Source of the DNA: JBDTES01 sp039922435
Lineage (GTDB): Bacteria; Patescibacteriota; Saccharimonadia; Saccharimonadales; UBA4665
NCBI GenBank assembly: GCA_039922435.1
Contig: JBDTES010000031.1
Coordinates: 1 to 39,164 of the forward strand
Length of the DNA stretch: 39,164 nt
Direction: 5' to 3'
Shown here piece after piece: positions 1-7,512 of this stretch. Below the pieces are notes generated by a model that was given only the letters and a program-made list of their open reading frames with translations, ran no database searches and had not been told where the DNA came from. The position numbers were made by a program, and so were the translations under genes. Every line of letters begins with the position of its first letter. Position 1 is the stretch's first letter.

Positions 1-788
1 ATTTTTAGTTGGGCCGATGGGACATTGTGGTAGACCATGAAGCCACCGATTAGGGCGATAGCTAATGTGCCGGCTGCCAAACTCAGAGCGTGCTGACGAA
101 ATTTCTTCTTGAAATGGATTTTAGCGGCCGCAGTATCGACAAAGTTAGTGGCACTATCGATAGCTTGCTCAAAGATCTCTAATGGGTGGTTAATATTAAA
201 GCCGGTGGTTGTACTAGCTGGCGCGACTTGGACTTTTATTGGAGTTAGCGTTGGGTGAACTGCACTAATAGCAGTTTTACCAAACCGACTAATTTGGCTA
301 CTACGAGGTGTCGCCTGAGCTCTAACGATATGCCGTTGATCGATATGGTTAACAGATACTTTTGGTACGATAGTTGCTGCTGTTGGTTTTAAAAGCGATT
401 GAACCTTGATTTGCTTTTTAAAGCCCGGAATTGGTCTTTGGACGGCCCGTCTGGCCAGCGTTGTAGAAGCCTGTTGGTGTCGCCTAGTACGTTGTTGATT
501 AACTTGGCTGTGTGATTTACTGGGTGTTGCTGCGACTTTGGTAGCTACTACGACCTTATCCTCAGTGACAGCTAACGGCCTAACTGGCTTTGGGGCCGAC
601 TGACTATTTGGTCGACCGACCGATTCTGGCTTTTTACTAAAGCCGTCAATTGACCGGATGGCTTTGGGTTTAGGCACGCTAGCTTTTATATTATGCTCAA
701 TGATAGATACGCCCATAACTTGGCCAGTCACAGCGTCGTAACGGCGGCCGTTGATTTCTATAATGTTTCTTTTAGTAGTGGTAGCCAT
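1..788 (-). CDS. Partial membrane-anchored protein of unknown function
   Basis: An open frame runs without a stop from an ATG at 788 off the left edge, so about 262 N-terminal residues are visible and the C-terminus is missing. The first 210 or so residues are basic, rich in Thr/Gln/Pro/Lys and low in complexity, as expected for a disordered cytosolic region. A predicted membrane segment follows a Lys/Arg/His-rich stretch near residues 230-250, ending in GGFMVYHN. The extracellular part lies outside the window. No family is recognised. It diverges from the PEGA gene at 993, so both start from the same 200-bp region. A GGAG-like site sits too far from the ATG to be convincing. Confidence 0.75.
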   Translation of the reverse strand, partial: MATTTKRNIIEINGRRYDAVTGQVMGVSIIEHNIKASVPKPKAIRSIDGFSKKPESVGRPNSQSAPKPVRPLAVTEDKVVVATKVAATPSKSHSQVNQQRTRRHQQASTTLARRAVQRPIPGFKKQIKVQSLLKPTAATIVPKVSVNHIDQRHIVRAQATPRSSQISRFGKTAISAVHPTLTPIKVQVAPASTTTGFNINHPLEIFEQAIDSATNFVDTAAAKIHFKKKFRQHALSLAAGTLAIALIGGFMVYHNVPSAQLK

Positions 789-901
789 GGTTATGCTCGT
801 TATTAAATCTTATCTCCTGCCTACTTGGTTTCTGATTGCTAATTTGGCTTTTAGTAGTCACTTTTTATTCCTCTAAACCTTTGACGTAAGCGTTTTATTT
901 A

Positions 902-922
902 TAGTAGTCTTTTTGACTACTA
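902..922. other. 8-bp hairpin in divergent promoter region
   Basis: TAGTAGTC and GACTACTA form a perfect 8-bp stem around a five-T loop. A further direct copy of TAGTAGTC lies near 852. The element is between two divergent genes, so it is not an ordinary end-of-gene terminator. It could be an operator or a leader hairpin. Nothing else is recognised in 789-950. Confidence 0.4.
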
Positions 923-954
923 GGTGCAAGCCCTGAAGTGACTAGTCTAGGTGG

Positions 955-983
955 TGGTCAAAACCGACCGAGCCCTCTATAAT
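955..983 (+). promoter_or_regulatory. Promoter of the PEGA gene
   Basis: TGGTCA (955-960), a 17-bp spacer and a perfect TATAAT (978-983) precede the ATG at 993 by 9 nt. Transcription would begin at or just before that ATG. The GTG at 951 therefore lies upstream of the likely transcript and is a poor start. Confidence 0.6.
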
Positions 984-992
984 GAGAGCGCA

Positions 993-2495
993 ATGGATTT
1001 CCTAGACCCTGTCAAACAACGTCGAGCTCGGCTACTACTAATAGTTGGCTATGGCCTAATTGCTCTAATTATTATGTTTGCAACGTATATTCTATGGCAG
1101 GTTGCTTATGGTTTTAGTTATTCTCATGGCAAAGTTGTCCAACACGGTTTAGTTTTCTTGTCTTCACAGCCAGGTAACGCCACGGTCTATGTCGATAACC
1201 AGCCAAATAGCGCTACAACAAATACCAGTTTGTTACTACTAGCTGGCTCACACTCGATTAAGCTTAGCGAAGATGGTTATCGGAGTTGGCAGCGGCAGAT
1301 TGATGTCATTGGTGGTGATGTTCAGCGGTTTGACTACCCAATACTCTTTCCTAATGTGCTGACCGCTAAGCCACTGGCTAATCTTAGCGATTTACCGGAT
1401 ATTGCCTCACAGAGCCCTGATAAACGGTGGCTATTAATTGAGCAGCCATCTGATAAAGTAGTATTTAACCTATATGATCTGCGGGATAATACTATTCCGC
1501 CAGTTAAGCTAAGCTTACCGGCTACGGCTTATAATTCGACTGATAGCGCAGGCAGTTGGCAAGTTATTGGCTGGGCTGATGATAATAAACATCTACTTCT
1601 AAAACACGATTATGTAGCTGCCGGCCAGGCCGCGGCTGAGTATATATTGCTAGACAGTCAGACACCGGCTAGCTCACTTAACTTAACGGCTAACCTAAAG
1701 CTTGCACCATCTGTTGAGTTGAGTTTATTGAATAATAAGTATGACCACTATTATTTGTCTGATGCGGCAGCTGGCACGCTTAGCTCAGCCAGTTTGGGTG
1801 ATACTGTACCGGTTTTAGAATTGAACCACGTAGTAGCTTTTAAGCCTTACGGTAGCGATACGCTGCTCTACGTAACAGATCAACTACCGAAGGCTCAGTT
1901 GCCTGCTGGCCAGGTGGCGGTAGTGCTCCGTCAAGGCGATAAGACCTATGTGTTGCGCCAATTTGCGTCTGGGGCACCAAACTACCTGTTGGATATGGCT
2001 ACCTACGGTGATGATTGGTATGTTGTGCTTGGGGCTAGCGGTGATAAGGTGGCTTATGTATATAAAAACCCTCAACAGACCGCCGAGGGTAGTGTTCCTC
2101 GGGCTTTCAGGGCTCTAAAGGTTGATAATCCTAACTATGTCAGCTTTTCGGATACAGCCCGGTTTATAATGGCCGAAAACGGCTCGAACTTTAGTGTATT
2201 TGATGCCCAGACCAGTCGAACTTACAATTACGCGGTAAAGCAAACTCTAGACAGCCCTCAGACTCATGCTGACTGGATGGATGGCGATCGAATAATGTTC
2301 ATTAGTGGTGGTCAGCTGACGGTTCTGGATTACGATAATCAGAATCTACAGACTCTACAGCCAGCTAGTTCATTTTATATACCGTTTTTCGAACCCGATT
2401 ACCGGGCTGTTTATACGCTGGCACCACCTGTCAGTAGTGCTGGTCAGAGTAAACTGCAGCTAACCTACACTAGCTTGATAGTGCTGAAGAAGTAG
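993..2495 (+). CDS. PEGA-domain membrane protein with propeller-like extracellular region
   Basis: About 500 residues from the ATG at 993. A short basic N-terminus precedes a membrane segment at about residues 14-34. A PEGA-type domain follows at about 52-116, recognised from the pattern LxSxPxNATVYVDN ... LLAGSHSIKLSEDGY. The remaining 380 residues are Asp/Gly-rich beta-strand repeats that look like a PD40/WD40-type propeller. PEGA domains are usually extracellular and linked to surface or wall proteins, so an envelope role is inferred. The gene converges on the sortase at 2543 with a 47-bp gap and no visible terminator. A longer reading from GTG 951 is possible but is disfavoured by the promoter position. 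Confidence 0.8.
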   Translation: MDFLDPVKQRRARLLLIVGYGLIALIIMFATYILWQVAYGFSYSHGKVVQHGLVFLSSQPGNATVYVDNQPNSATTNTSLLLLAGSHSIKLSEDGYRSWQRQIDVIGGDVQRFDYPILFPNVLTAKPLANLSDLPDIASQSPDKRWLLIEQPSDKVVFNLYDLRDNTIPPVKLSLPATAYNSTDSAGSWQVIGWADDNKHLLLKHDYVAAGQAAAEYILLDSQTPASSLNLTANLKLAPSVELSLLNNKYDHYYLSDAAAGTLSSASLGDTVPVLELNHVVAFKPYGSDTLLYVTDQLPKAQLPAGQVAVVLRQGDKTYVLRQFASGAPNYLLDMATYGDDWYVVLGASGDKVAYVYKNPQQTAEGSVPRAFRALKVDNPNYVSFSDTARFIMAENGSNFSVFDAQTSRTYNYAVKQTLDSPQTHADWMDGDRIMFISGGQLTVLDYDNQNLQTLQPASSFYIPFFEPDYRAVYTLAPPVSSAGQSKLQLTYTSLIVLKK

Positions 2496-2542
2496 ATACC
2501 TGAAGATAATCACTCAGCCCCTATATTGATCCGAGTCGTTGG

Positions 2543-3811
2543 CTAGTTCCAGAAGGTTATCCAGTTAACGAAACTACTCCAAGTGCTGGGGCCATTGCTA
2601 GCAATTTGGGCTGGCGCCGCAATATCTACGGGTGCTTGACCTAGGGTATTAGTAGTTGGATCGGGGCTGATTTGTTCACCCCATATAACCATCCGGTTAG
2701 TGCTAAAGCCAGGTGGATCACAGGTTATTAGTACGGCGGTCGAGGTCTTACCCTTGGTGTCATTTAGAACACTGACCTGTGATGGCGGAACGACCTCTTT
2801 GGTGAATACTTGATAGGCATAGACCTTGCCGTTATACGTTATGTAAAATAAATCGCCAGTTGTCAGGGTATGCAGTAGGACGAAGGCGAACTTATATTTC
2901 CCGCTGTTAAAGATGTTTCGACTAGAGTGCCCGAAAATGGCGACGTTACCAATCTCGCCCGGAAAAGCCGTGCTCGGATAATGGACGGTGCCGTTGGCTA
3001 GAGAGTTTTCAATCACATCTTCGGAGTTACTGGTGAGGCTGAAATCAATTGGAACCTCGACGTTAATTTTAGGAATAATTACCTTGGGCGTACTAGCAAT
3101 TGCCGAATCATCACCACCTAGGATTACTGGTGTGGCGCTAACCGTCCGGCTGGGCTGGATAAATGGTGCGATAATGTATTCGTTAAAGAAGCTAAACAAG
3201 AACATAACAGTTGTTACTAGCCCGATACCTAGCCCGAAAAGGATTGATTGAAAATGATGTTTAACCTTTAACTGCCCGTTAGCAGTCACTTTTTGAACTA
3301 TTTTGGCTTTGATTTTACGGGCTGCCGCTCGCTTTTTGCTAATTGGTTTTTTGTCTAGATGTCTAGACCTACGACCACTTACTGTGCCACTACCATAGCT
3401 TATAACTGGCTTAGGTTGGCTACGTGGCGTCAGGTCGAGTGGCTCTGGCTCGACTCTTCGGCGGGCTGCTACCGAATAGTTCTGCTGAAATAGCTTGCTG
3501 TAGGGGGTGTGTTGATTGGCTTCATAGAATTCATCCCAGACTTCGCGTTTATCTACGTCGTTCAGGGTTGAATAGTAGTGATGCCAGGCTGTTTGGATTT
3601 CGGCTAAACTTTGGCCACTGGCACTGAGCTCACGCATGTATAGTTGGTGCTTACTGGGCTGCTTAGCTGATTTAGCTTCTTTGATTTCTTGACTAGTGTC
3701 TGGCTCTCCACTGAAGGCTCGAGCTACCTTGGCGCGAATGAGCTCCACGGCAGCCTTACCTTGAGCTGTCGGTGTCGAAGGATCATCAGGAAATAGTGGA
3801 TTTGTAGTCAT
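2543..3811 (-). CDS. Sortase with long cytosolic N-terminal region
   Basis: The 422-residue protein ends in a sortase domain. The probable catalytic residues are His295 (IFGHSSRN), Cys364 (LITCDPPG) and Arg373 (TNRMVIWG), in the order His-Cys-Arg expected of the family. Sortases are membrane transpeptidases that cleave a C-terminal sorting signal and attach proteins to the envelope. One membrane segment lies at about 189-209, so the catalytic domain is extracellular. The preceding 188 residues are charged, partly helical and absent from most sortases. The TLxTC-like motif and the proline after the cysteine resemble class E/D enzymes, but the class is uncertain. The neighbouring PEGA surface protein fits an envelope locus. 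Confidence 0.9.
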   Translation of the reverse strand: MTTNPLFPDDPSTPTAQGKAAVELIRAKVARAFSGEPDTSQEIKEAKSAKQPSKHQLYMRELSASGQSLAEIQTAWHHYYSTLNDVDKREVWDEFYEANQHTPYSKLFQQNYSVAARRRVEPEPLDLTPRSQPKPVISYGSGTVSGRRSRHLDKKPISKKRAAARKIKAKIVQKVTANGQLKVKHHFQSILFGLGIGLVTTVMFLFSFFNEYIIAPFIQPSRTVSATPVILGGDDSAIASTPKVIIPKINVEVPIDFSLTSNSEDVIENSLANGTVHYPSTAFPGEIGNVAIFGHSSRNIFNSGKYKFAFVLLHTLTTGDLFYITYNGKVYAYQVFTKEVVPPSQVSVLNDTKGKTSTAVLITCDPPGFSTNRMVIWGEQISPDPTTNTLGQAPVDIAAPAQIASNGPSTWSSFVNWITFWN

Positions 3812-3834
3812 AAATATTCAGAAACGGCTCGCAT
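3808..3834 (-). CDS. Eight-codon upstream ORF overlapping the sortase start
   Basis: On the minus strand a TATAAT (3845-3850) is followed 10 nt later by an ATG at 3834. It opens an 8-codon frame (MRAVSEYL) whose TGA overlaps the sortase ATG as ATGA. This arrangement would couple sortase translation to a leader peptide. No Shine-Dalgarno lies in front of the sortase ATG. It is a proposal from sequence alone and could be coincidence. Confidence 0.35.
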   Translation of the reverse strand: MRAVSEYL

Positions 3835-3902
3835 TTCCGCTCTCATTATAGTACAATACACCTCTGATAACTATGAAATGCTCGTGGTTTTCGATGTTAC
3901 CG

Positions 3903-3926
3903 GGGCGAGTGGTGGAATGGTAGACA
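3903..3926 (+). pseudogene. 5' half of a second tRNA-Leu-like gene
   Basis: GGGCGAG (3903-3909) is an acceptor-stem strand, followed by a tRNA-Leu D-arm. The 19 nt at 3908-3926 are identical to those of the intact tRNA-Leu 40 bp downstream. The tRNA sequence then stops and runs into TTTTTTAACAAC. The exact acceptor partner, CTCGCCC, is at 4152-4158 beyond the intact tRNA. It may be a decayed gene or one half of an interrupted tRNA. Confidence 0.55.
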
Positions 3927-4040
3927 TTTTTTAACAACTTGTGCCGCAGTGGTGGAATGGTAGACACGCCGGACTCAAAATCCTGTGAGGGTAACCTCGT
4001 GACGGTTCAAGTCCGTCCTGCGGCACCAGTAGTTAAAAAA
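3927..4040. repeat. Inverted repeat flanking the intact tRNA-Leu
   Basis: TTTTTTAACAAC (3927-3938) and GTAGTTAAAAAA (4029-4040) pair at 11 of 12 positions and flank tRNA-Leu(CAA) almost directly. In RNA the tRNA would sit at the tip of this helix. The right arm begins at the base after the encoded CCA. Confidence 0.7.
3943..4028 (+). tRNA. tRNA-Leu (anticodon CAA)
   Basis: A complete class II tRNA. The acceptor stem GCCGCAG (3943-3949) pairs perfectly with CTGCGGC (4018-4024), and CCA is encoded at 4026-4028. The anticodon loop is CTCAAAA, giving CAA, which reads UUG. The anticodon stem has one mismatched pair. The long variable arm is built on GAGG/CCTC, and the T-loop is TTCAAGT. It is embedded between two halves of another tRNA-Leu-like gene and probably shares the terminator at 4161-4202. 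Confidence 0.93.
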
Positions 4041-4134
4041 TTGGCAGTTACTGTTCGTAATTGCCTCGCCGGGGCGCATCGCTTGAGCGATGCCGTCTCT
4101 GACGAACAAAATCTTAAAGAGCTTTATGCCCCAA

Positions 4135-4162
4135 GAGGGTTCAAGTCCCTCCTCGCCCACCA
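4135..4162 (+). pseudogene. 3' half of a second tRNA-Leu-like gene
   Basis: A canonical T-arm (GAGGG, loop TTCAAGT, CCCTC; 4135-4151) is followed by acceptor strand CTCGCCC (4152-4158), discriminator A and encoded CCA (4160-4162). The acceptor pairs perfectly only with GGGCGAG at 3903-3909. The 94 nt between the inverted repeat and this T-arm contain hairpins (GCATCGC/GCGATGC with TTGA loop; TGTTCGT/ACGAACA), but I find no good anticodon arm. A loop reading CTTAAAG (UAA) near 4113-4119 has a poor stem. Confidence 0.55.
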
Positions 4163-4202
4163 TACAAAAAGAGCCTGCTGAAAGGTAGGCTCTTTTTGTA
4201 TG
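4161..4202 (+). terminator. Strong intrinsic terminator after the tRNA locus
   Basis: A perfect 16-bp stem pairs 4161-4176 with 4187-4202 around a 10-nt loop. A GC-rich core (GAGCCT/AGGCTC) is followed by a T run in the right arm. It starts inside the CCA of the outer 3' tRNA half, so the whole nested locus looks like one transcription unit. Confidence 0.85.
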
Positions 4203-4322
4203 ATAATATTAATTTCTAACTAGGCTTTTTGATATTTGGCTAACCGATTCTAGCTAATACTAGTTATTCATATTTAAGTAGGCTGGCACTGCCGAGTGAT
4301 AGTAGTAGAGTGTACTTATGAT

Positions 4323-5408
4323 TTATGATGCTCGGAGTCTCCTGGAGCTGTGATGTCGGCTAAGAGCGGGAGTATATTTTGGTTGTACGTCCAACTGTAC
4401 GCCGAGACTAGGTAATATCCGACCAACAATTCGTTCGTAGGCAGTTTGAAAACGCGGTGCGATATTGTTTTGTTGCCTAGCTAGATTACGAATTCTGGCC
4501 ATTTCCATTCTTTGGCGGGGAGAATATTGGCTTAATCGGGTTTTGTCTAGTGGCATATTTGCGAGTCTATGCAAAGCAACATACCCCGGAGCCGATATTT
4601 CGATGGACTCAGATTTTCCGGGGTATAGTTGAGCCAATCTGACATTATCTAGGTCTTCGTTCCCGCTTATCAGTACGGTAGTATCGTGATTGTATCTGTC
4701 GTAATCATCCTGGCTAACTCGACTTTTTACTTGGATAGCAGTTGCCTGGCCGGTGGGCTCATATAGAGCTATAAAATCTGCCTGATTTGCTTTGTTAAAG
4801 GCGCCTCTTTCAAATTGTGGGCAGCTACCAATTACTCGAAAGCCATCTATCTTTCGTTGCATTTCCGTGAGTATCAGAGCAACGTCTATCTCGGTGCTAC
4901 CACCGGTACTGATACTACGAAATGTTTCGTAGTATTTAGAGAAATAGCGGTATGGTAGGCCGGGTGTTTTATATTCACTTGTCATGAGGTCATTACGAGC
5001 ATCGAGCAGAAGGATGCCGTATATACTGAGGCCATGGGTGCTATTGTTGGCCACGAAATTACGTACACCTCTATCGGCATATTGACTATCGTCTAGAGCT
5101 AGCATTTGGGCGAAAGCTGGCATAATAAGATGGCCGGCCTCAGCTGAATAGCGAGACTTAAGGGGCTGGTTATTGGTTGCTTCTGGGTCGGTCAGTTCGT
5201 TAAAAAGCTGTGGGTTGGCCTGAACTATAGTACTGTGCTTCATAGCTAAACTACCGACTGTTTGAAGAGTTGTTTTACTGTGCAAATAATCGTAGGTTGC
5301 TGAACCAATTTCGGCTGCGGCGGCTTCTATCTCACTAAAGCCGGGCACTGAATAGTTGCCGACCGTATAGGATGGCTCGTAGTTGTTCGCGAAATCTATA
5401 TATTTCAT
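4323..5408 (-). CDS. Hypothetical protein with PD-(D/E)XK nuclease-like core
   Basis: About 361 residues from the ATG at 5408; a 33-residue upstream extension in the same frame looks non-coding. The C-terminal half has a possible restriction-nuclease-like signature: a Glu in STEIDVALILTEMQ, Asp211 in QADFIALYE, then Gln226-Val-Lys228 in AIQVKSR. That fits the E, D and (E/Q)xK arrangement of the PD-(D/E)XK fold with about 14 residues between D and Q. There is no membrane segment. The C-terminal 30 residues are basic and Ser/His/Arg-rich. A TATTAT box lies 15 nt before the start. No family is recognised, and whether it cuts DNA is unknown. It is not adjacent to a methyltransferase gene. Confidence 0.7.
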   Translation of the reverse strand: MKYIDFANNYEPSYTVGNYSVPGFSEIEAAAAEIGSATYDYLHSKTTLQTVGSLAMKHSTIVQANPQLFNELTDPEATNNQPLKSRYSAEAGHLIMPAFAQMLALDDSQYADRGVRNFVANNSTHGLSIYGILLLDARNDLMTSEYKTPGLPYRYFSKYYETFRSISTGGSTEIDVALILTEMQRKIDGFRVIGSCPQFERGAFNKANQADFIALYEPTGQATAIQVKSRVSQDDYDRYNHDTTVLISGNEDLDNVRLAQLYPGKSESIEISAPGYVALHRLANMPLDKTRLSQYSPRQRMEMARIRNLARQQNNIAPRFQTAYERIVGRILPSLGVQLDVQPKYTPALSRHHSSRRLRAS

Positions 5409-5592
5409 AGTTTGATAACTATAATACAATCTATTGTTTAATATGTAAAGTAACCAGGTGAAATTTTGCCGCGATCGATAGCTCGTTGATAGGGTCTTAA
5501 CTAGCAACGATCACATTCCACTATCCGTAGTAGTCGTTTTTAAATCTAGAAGCAGGCGTATAATGGCTTGAAATGCGGTAAAATGATTGAAT

Positions 5593-6270
5593 ATGAAACA
5601 AATAAATATTTCTAAGCCTACAAAAAACTCAAACCATAAACCTAGTAGCAAAAAACGACCATTAATTGTAATTCTGGCGGTGCTTGTTGCTGTTGGGTTA
5701 GTTATTCAAGTATCTATCGATGTAGTTCTTTATAATCATGTTATTCGTAACCCGGCCCCAGACCAGCTTGTGAGCCTTATCATTAAAGCTACCGAGGCTC
5801 AAACAAAACCAGCTGTTACTGACCCGCATACCAATAAGATTTATTTACCAGAGGTGGGGTTAGTTTTACCGGCATCGACCGGTACGTTTAACCAGTTACT
5901 ATATGGTTATATGCCGCCGTTCGACGATTGGGGTGGCGAACTGAATGTCACGACACGTCAGGCTATGCAAGGATCCGAAGTGAAGATAATTTCGGCTAAT
6001 GCTAGTAATAATTCGTGGTGGCACGGCAGCGATCAATCAAAAATCTTTGACCACGTCCCAGAACTCCAAGCCTGTGCTCGAGGGGTGGCTGTCTACTTTG
6101 ATGCTAAAACGGCCACCGAGAGTCAATTGAAGCCTGTTAGTCAGGTACATTTGGCTGATGGGCGAACCCTGTATATCGGGATAGACAGTGACCAATATAA
6201 GTGCCACTACAACATGTCTGGTCTACTAACCTATCTCAAGCAAGCTCAGAGCTACAAAATTACTGACTAA
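5593..6270 (+). CDS. Hypothetical single-pass secreted/membrane protein
   Basis: 225 residues from the ATG at 5593; a TTG six bases earlier would add two residues. A Lys/Ser/Asn-rich basic N-terminus precedes a membrane segment at about 23-45, leaving an extracellular domain of about 180 residues with two cysteines that could form a disulfide. A TATAAT lies at 5559-5564 and a TAAAAT at 5580-5585, the latter 7 nt before the ATG. No family is recognised. It diverges from the nuclease-like gene on the other strand. Confidence 0.7.
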   Translation: MKQINISKPTKNSNHKPSSKKRPLIVILAVLVAVGLVIQVSIDVVLYNHVIRNPAPDQLVSLIIKATEAQTKPAVTDPHTNKIYLPEVGLVLPASTGTFNQLLYGYMPPFDDWGGELNVTTRQAMQGSEVKIISANASNNSWWHGSDQSKIFDHVPELQACARGVAVYFDAKTATESQLKPVSQVHLADGRTLYIGIDSDQYKCHYNMSGLLTYLKQAQSYKITD

Positions 6271-6332
6271 ACTCTAGCCCAGAGGCATAATAACGTAGAG
6301 TTGTGTCCCTAAGAGAAGTAGCTATTAACTGA

Positions 6333-6680
6333 TTAAAATAAGTTAAATGGTGGGGTTATTAAAGCGCTAAGTAGCCAATAGCCCAGAGCAACACCCAGGC
6401 AGTCAAACACGATATCGGATAATGAATTACGGATAGTTTCGAGCCCAAAGGTAATACCGAAGCGGGCTAGAAATGGCGATAACACCAGTATTTCGAGTGG
6501 CTCCCACAGTACCATAAGTAGCAGTGCGACGAACGGTGACATAACCCAGCCCAGAAGTACTCCAGTTATTACATGCACTAAACTCCATGGGTCGACCAAA
6601 CTATCATTGCGCCGTGGTCTGATGCCAGTTTTGGCTAGAATCCGGTCGGCAGCTTTGTCGAAGGATTTATTTTTAGACAT
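6333..6680 (-). CDS. Small multi-pass membrane protein
   Basis: 115 residues: a charged 30-residue N-terminus followed by about three membrane segments (roughly 32-50, 55-73 and 90-110). Acidic and Asn residues within or beside the membrane (WEPLEI, RNSLSDIVFDCLG) resemble the D-x-x-x-D pattern of VanZ-like or DUF2238/DUF2585-like proteins. That resemblance is weak, and I would not assign a function. It lies just upstream of, and in the same direction as, the NnrD-like gene at 7512-6718. Confidence 0.65.
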   Translation of the reverse strand: MSKNKSFDKAADRILAKTGIRPRRNDSLVDPWSLVHVITGVLLGWVMSPFVALLLMVLWEPLEILVLSPFLARFGITFGLETIRNSLSDIVFDCLGVALGYWLLSALITPPFNLF

Positions 6681-6717
6681 AACTAGAATCGTAGCAAATC
6701 TAGAAGTATAAGCAAAT

Positions 6718-7512
6718 TTAAGCTGGCTTATTAGCTAGTCCGAAGGCCGCAGTAGTCATGGCCTCGAATGATTTAGCTGGGTTTTGTAATCTCCAAACGG
6801 CTAAGTGCGACGCCAGTGTGGTTAGTGATAGGTTGGTCGGTGCGGATTTAGAAGTACTAACCTGCCCGGCTGATGCAATAATAATTTGTTCAGAGTTTAT
6901 AGTGGCTAGCGATATTTTATTATCAGTCGTTAACAGATGTAGAGTTTCGACTAGTTGGACCAAGTTAAGTGTCGAGGTAATGGCTTTGGGGCTACGAAGA
7001 GCCGTCGCTAGGCGACGAGACTGAGCTAGATCTAAGACGATTAGAGTATTCGTTTGAGCAATGGCTCGGTTGACAATTAGTAAGTCAGCTGCGTCGCCGA
7101 CAGCGTTGATCTGGCCAGTGTATTTACTTAAGAAGTTCTCAAATAAGGCCACGGTTTCGCTGTTGCTACCAATATTACCAGCTAGCAGTACGCTATCGGA
7201 CCAGGCCGAGCCGTCTAGCATAACAGCTAGACTACTGGCAGCAAAGCTACCGCTGGGCGTGCTGGGGGCATATTCGGCTTCTGGGAATATTTTACTGACA
7301 GTTTTTTGTAATTTACTGGGTAGAACAACTCGGACTGCCCCGGCCCCGGCCGCTAGACTGGCGCTGTAGGCTTCAGCTGGTGCCGCAAAGCCATGTTCAT
7401 TACCACCAATGATTAATAACTTTCCGGCGTGGTGTTTGTTTTCGGGTCGACTCCAAGCCATATCAGGAAATAAAGCCTTAGAAGTTTGCTTGTGCCAAAA
7501 GTTTTGCTCCAC
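6718..7512 (-). CDS. Degenerate NAD(P)H-hydrate dehydratase (YjeF C-terminal/ribokinase-fold) homologue
   Basis: 264 residues from a GTG at 7512, with a GGGGG Shine-Dalgarno-like run about 9 nt upstream. An ATG 18 codons in is an alternative start. The N-terminal half matches the NnrD family: KLLIIGGNEHGFAAPAEAY, then SLAAGAGAVRVVLP. This family repairs hydrated NADH/NADPH using ATP or ADP. The usual GPGLG, DADAL, KGxxT and GTGD active-site motifs are not present; the family position of GTGD has no counterpart. The fold is supported, but catalytic activity is doubtful. Confidence 0.7.
   Translation of the reverse strand: MEQNFWHKQTSKALFPDMAWSRPENKHHAGKLLIIGGNEHGFAAPAEAYSASLAAGAGAVRVVLPSKLQKTVSKIFPEAEYAPSTPSGSFAASSLAVMLDGSAWSDSVLLAGNIGSNSETVALFENFLSKYTGQINAVGDAADLLIVNRAIAQTNTLIVLDLAQSRRLATALRSPKAITSTLNLVQLVETLHLLTTDNKISLATINSEQIIIASAGQVSTSKSAPTNLSLTTLASHLAVWRLQNPAKSFEAMTTAAFGLANKPA

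Noticed and set aside
3927..4134. Group I intron interrupting the outer tRNA-Leu
   Set aside because: Once the inner tRNA and its flanking helix are removed only about 95 nt remain, too few for a group I core, and I see none of the conserved P, Q, R or S elements. Exon junctions also do not give a normal anticodon arm.
4041..4162. tmRNA or a complete third tRNA
   Set aside because: There is no tmRNA tag reading frame or typical tmRNA 5' end, and no acceptor strand inside this stretch pairs with CTCGCCC as well as GGGCGAG at 3903 does.
3975..4163. Open frame on the minus strand across the tRNA locus
   Set aside because: It reads antisense through tRNA-Leu and both tRNA-like pieces; the apparent protein is a by-product of RNA gene sequence.
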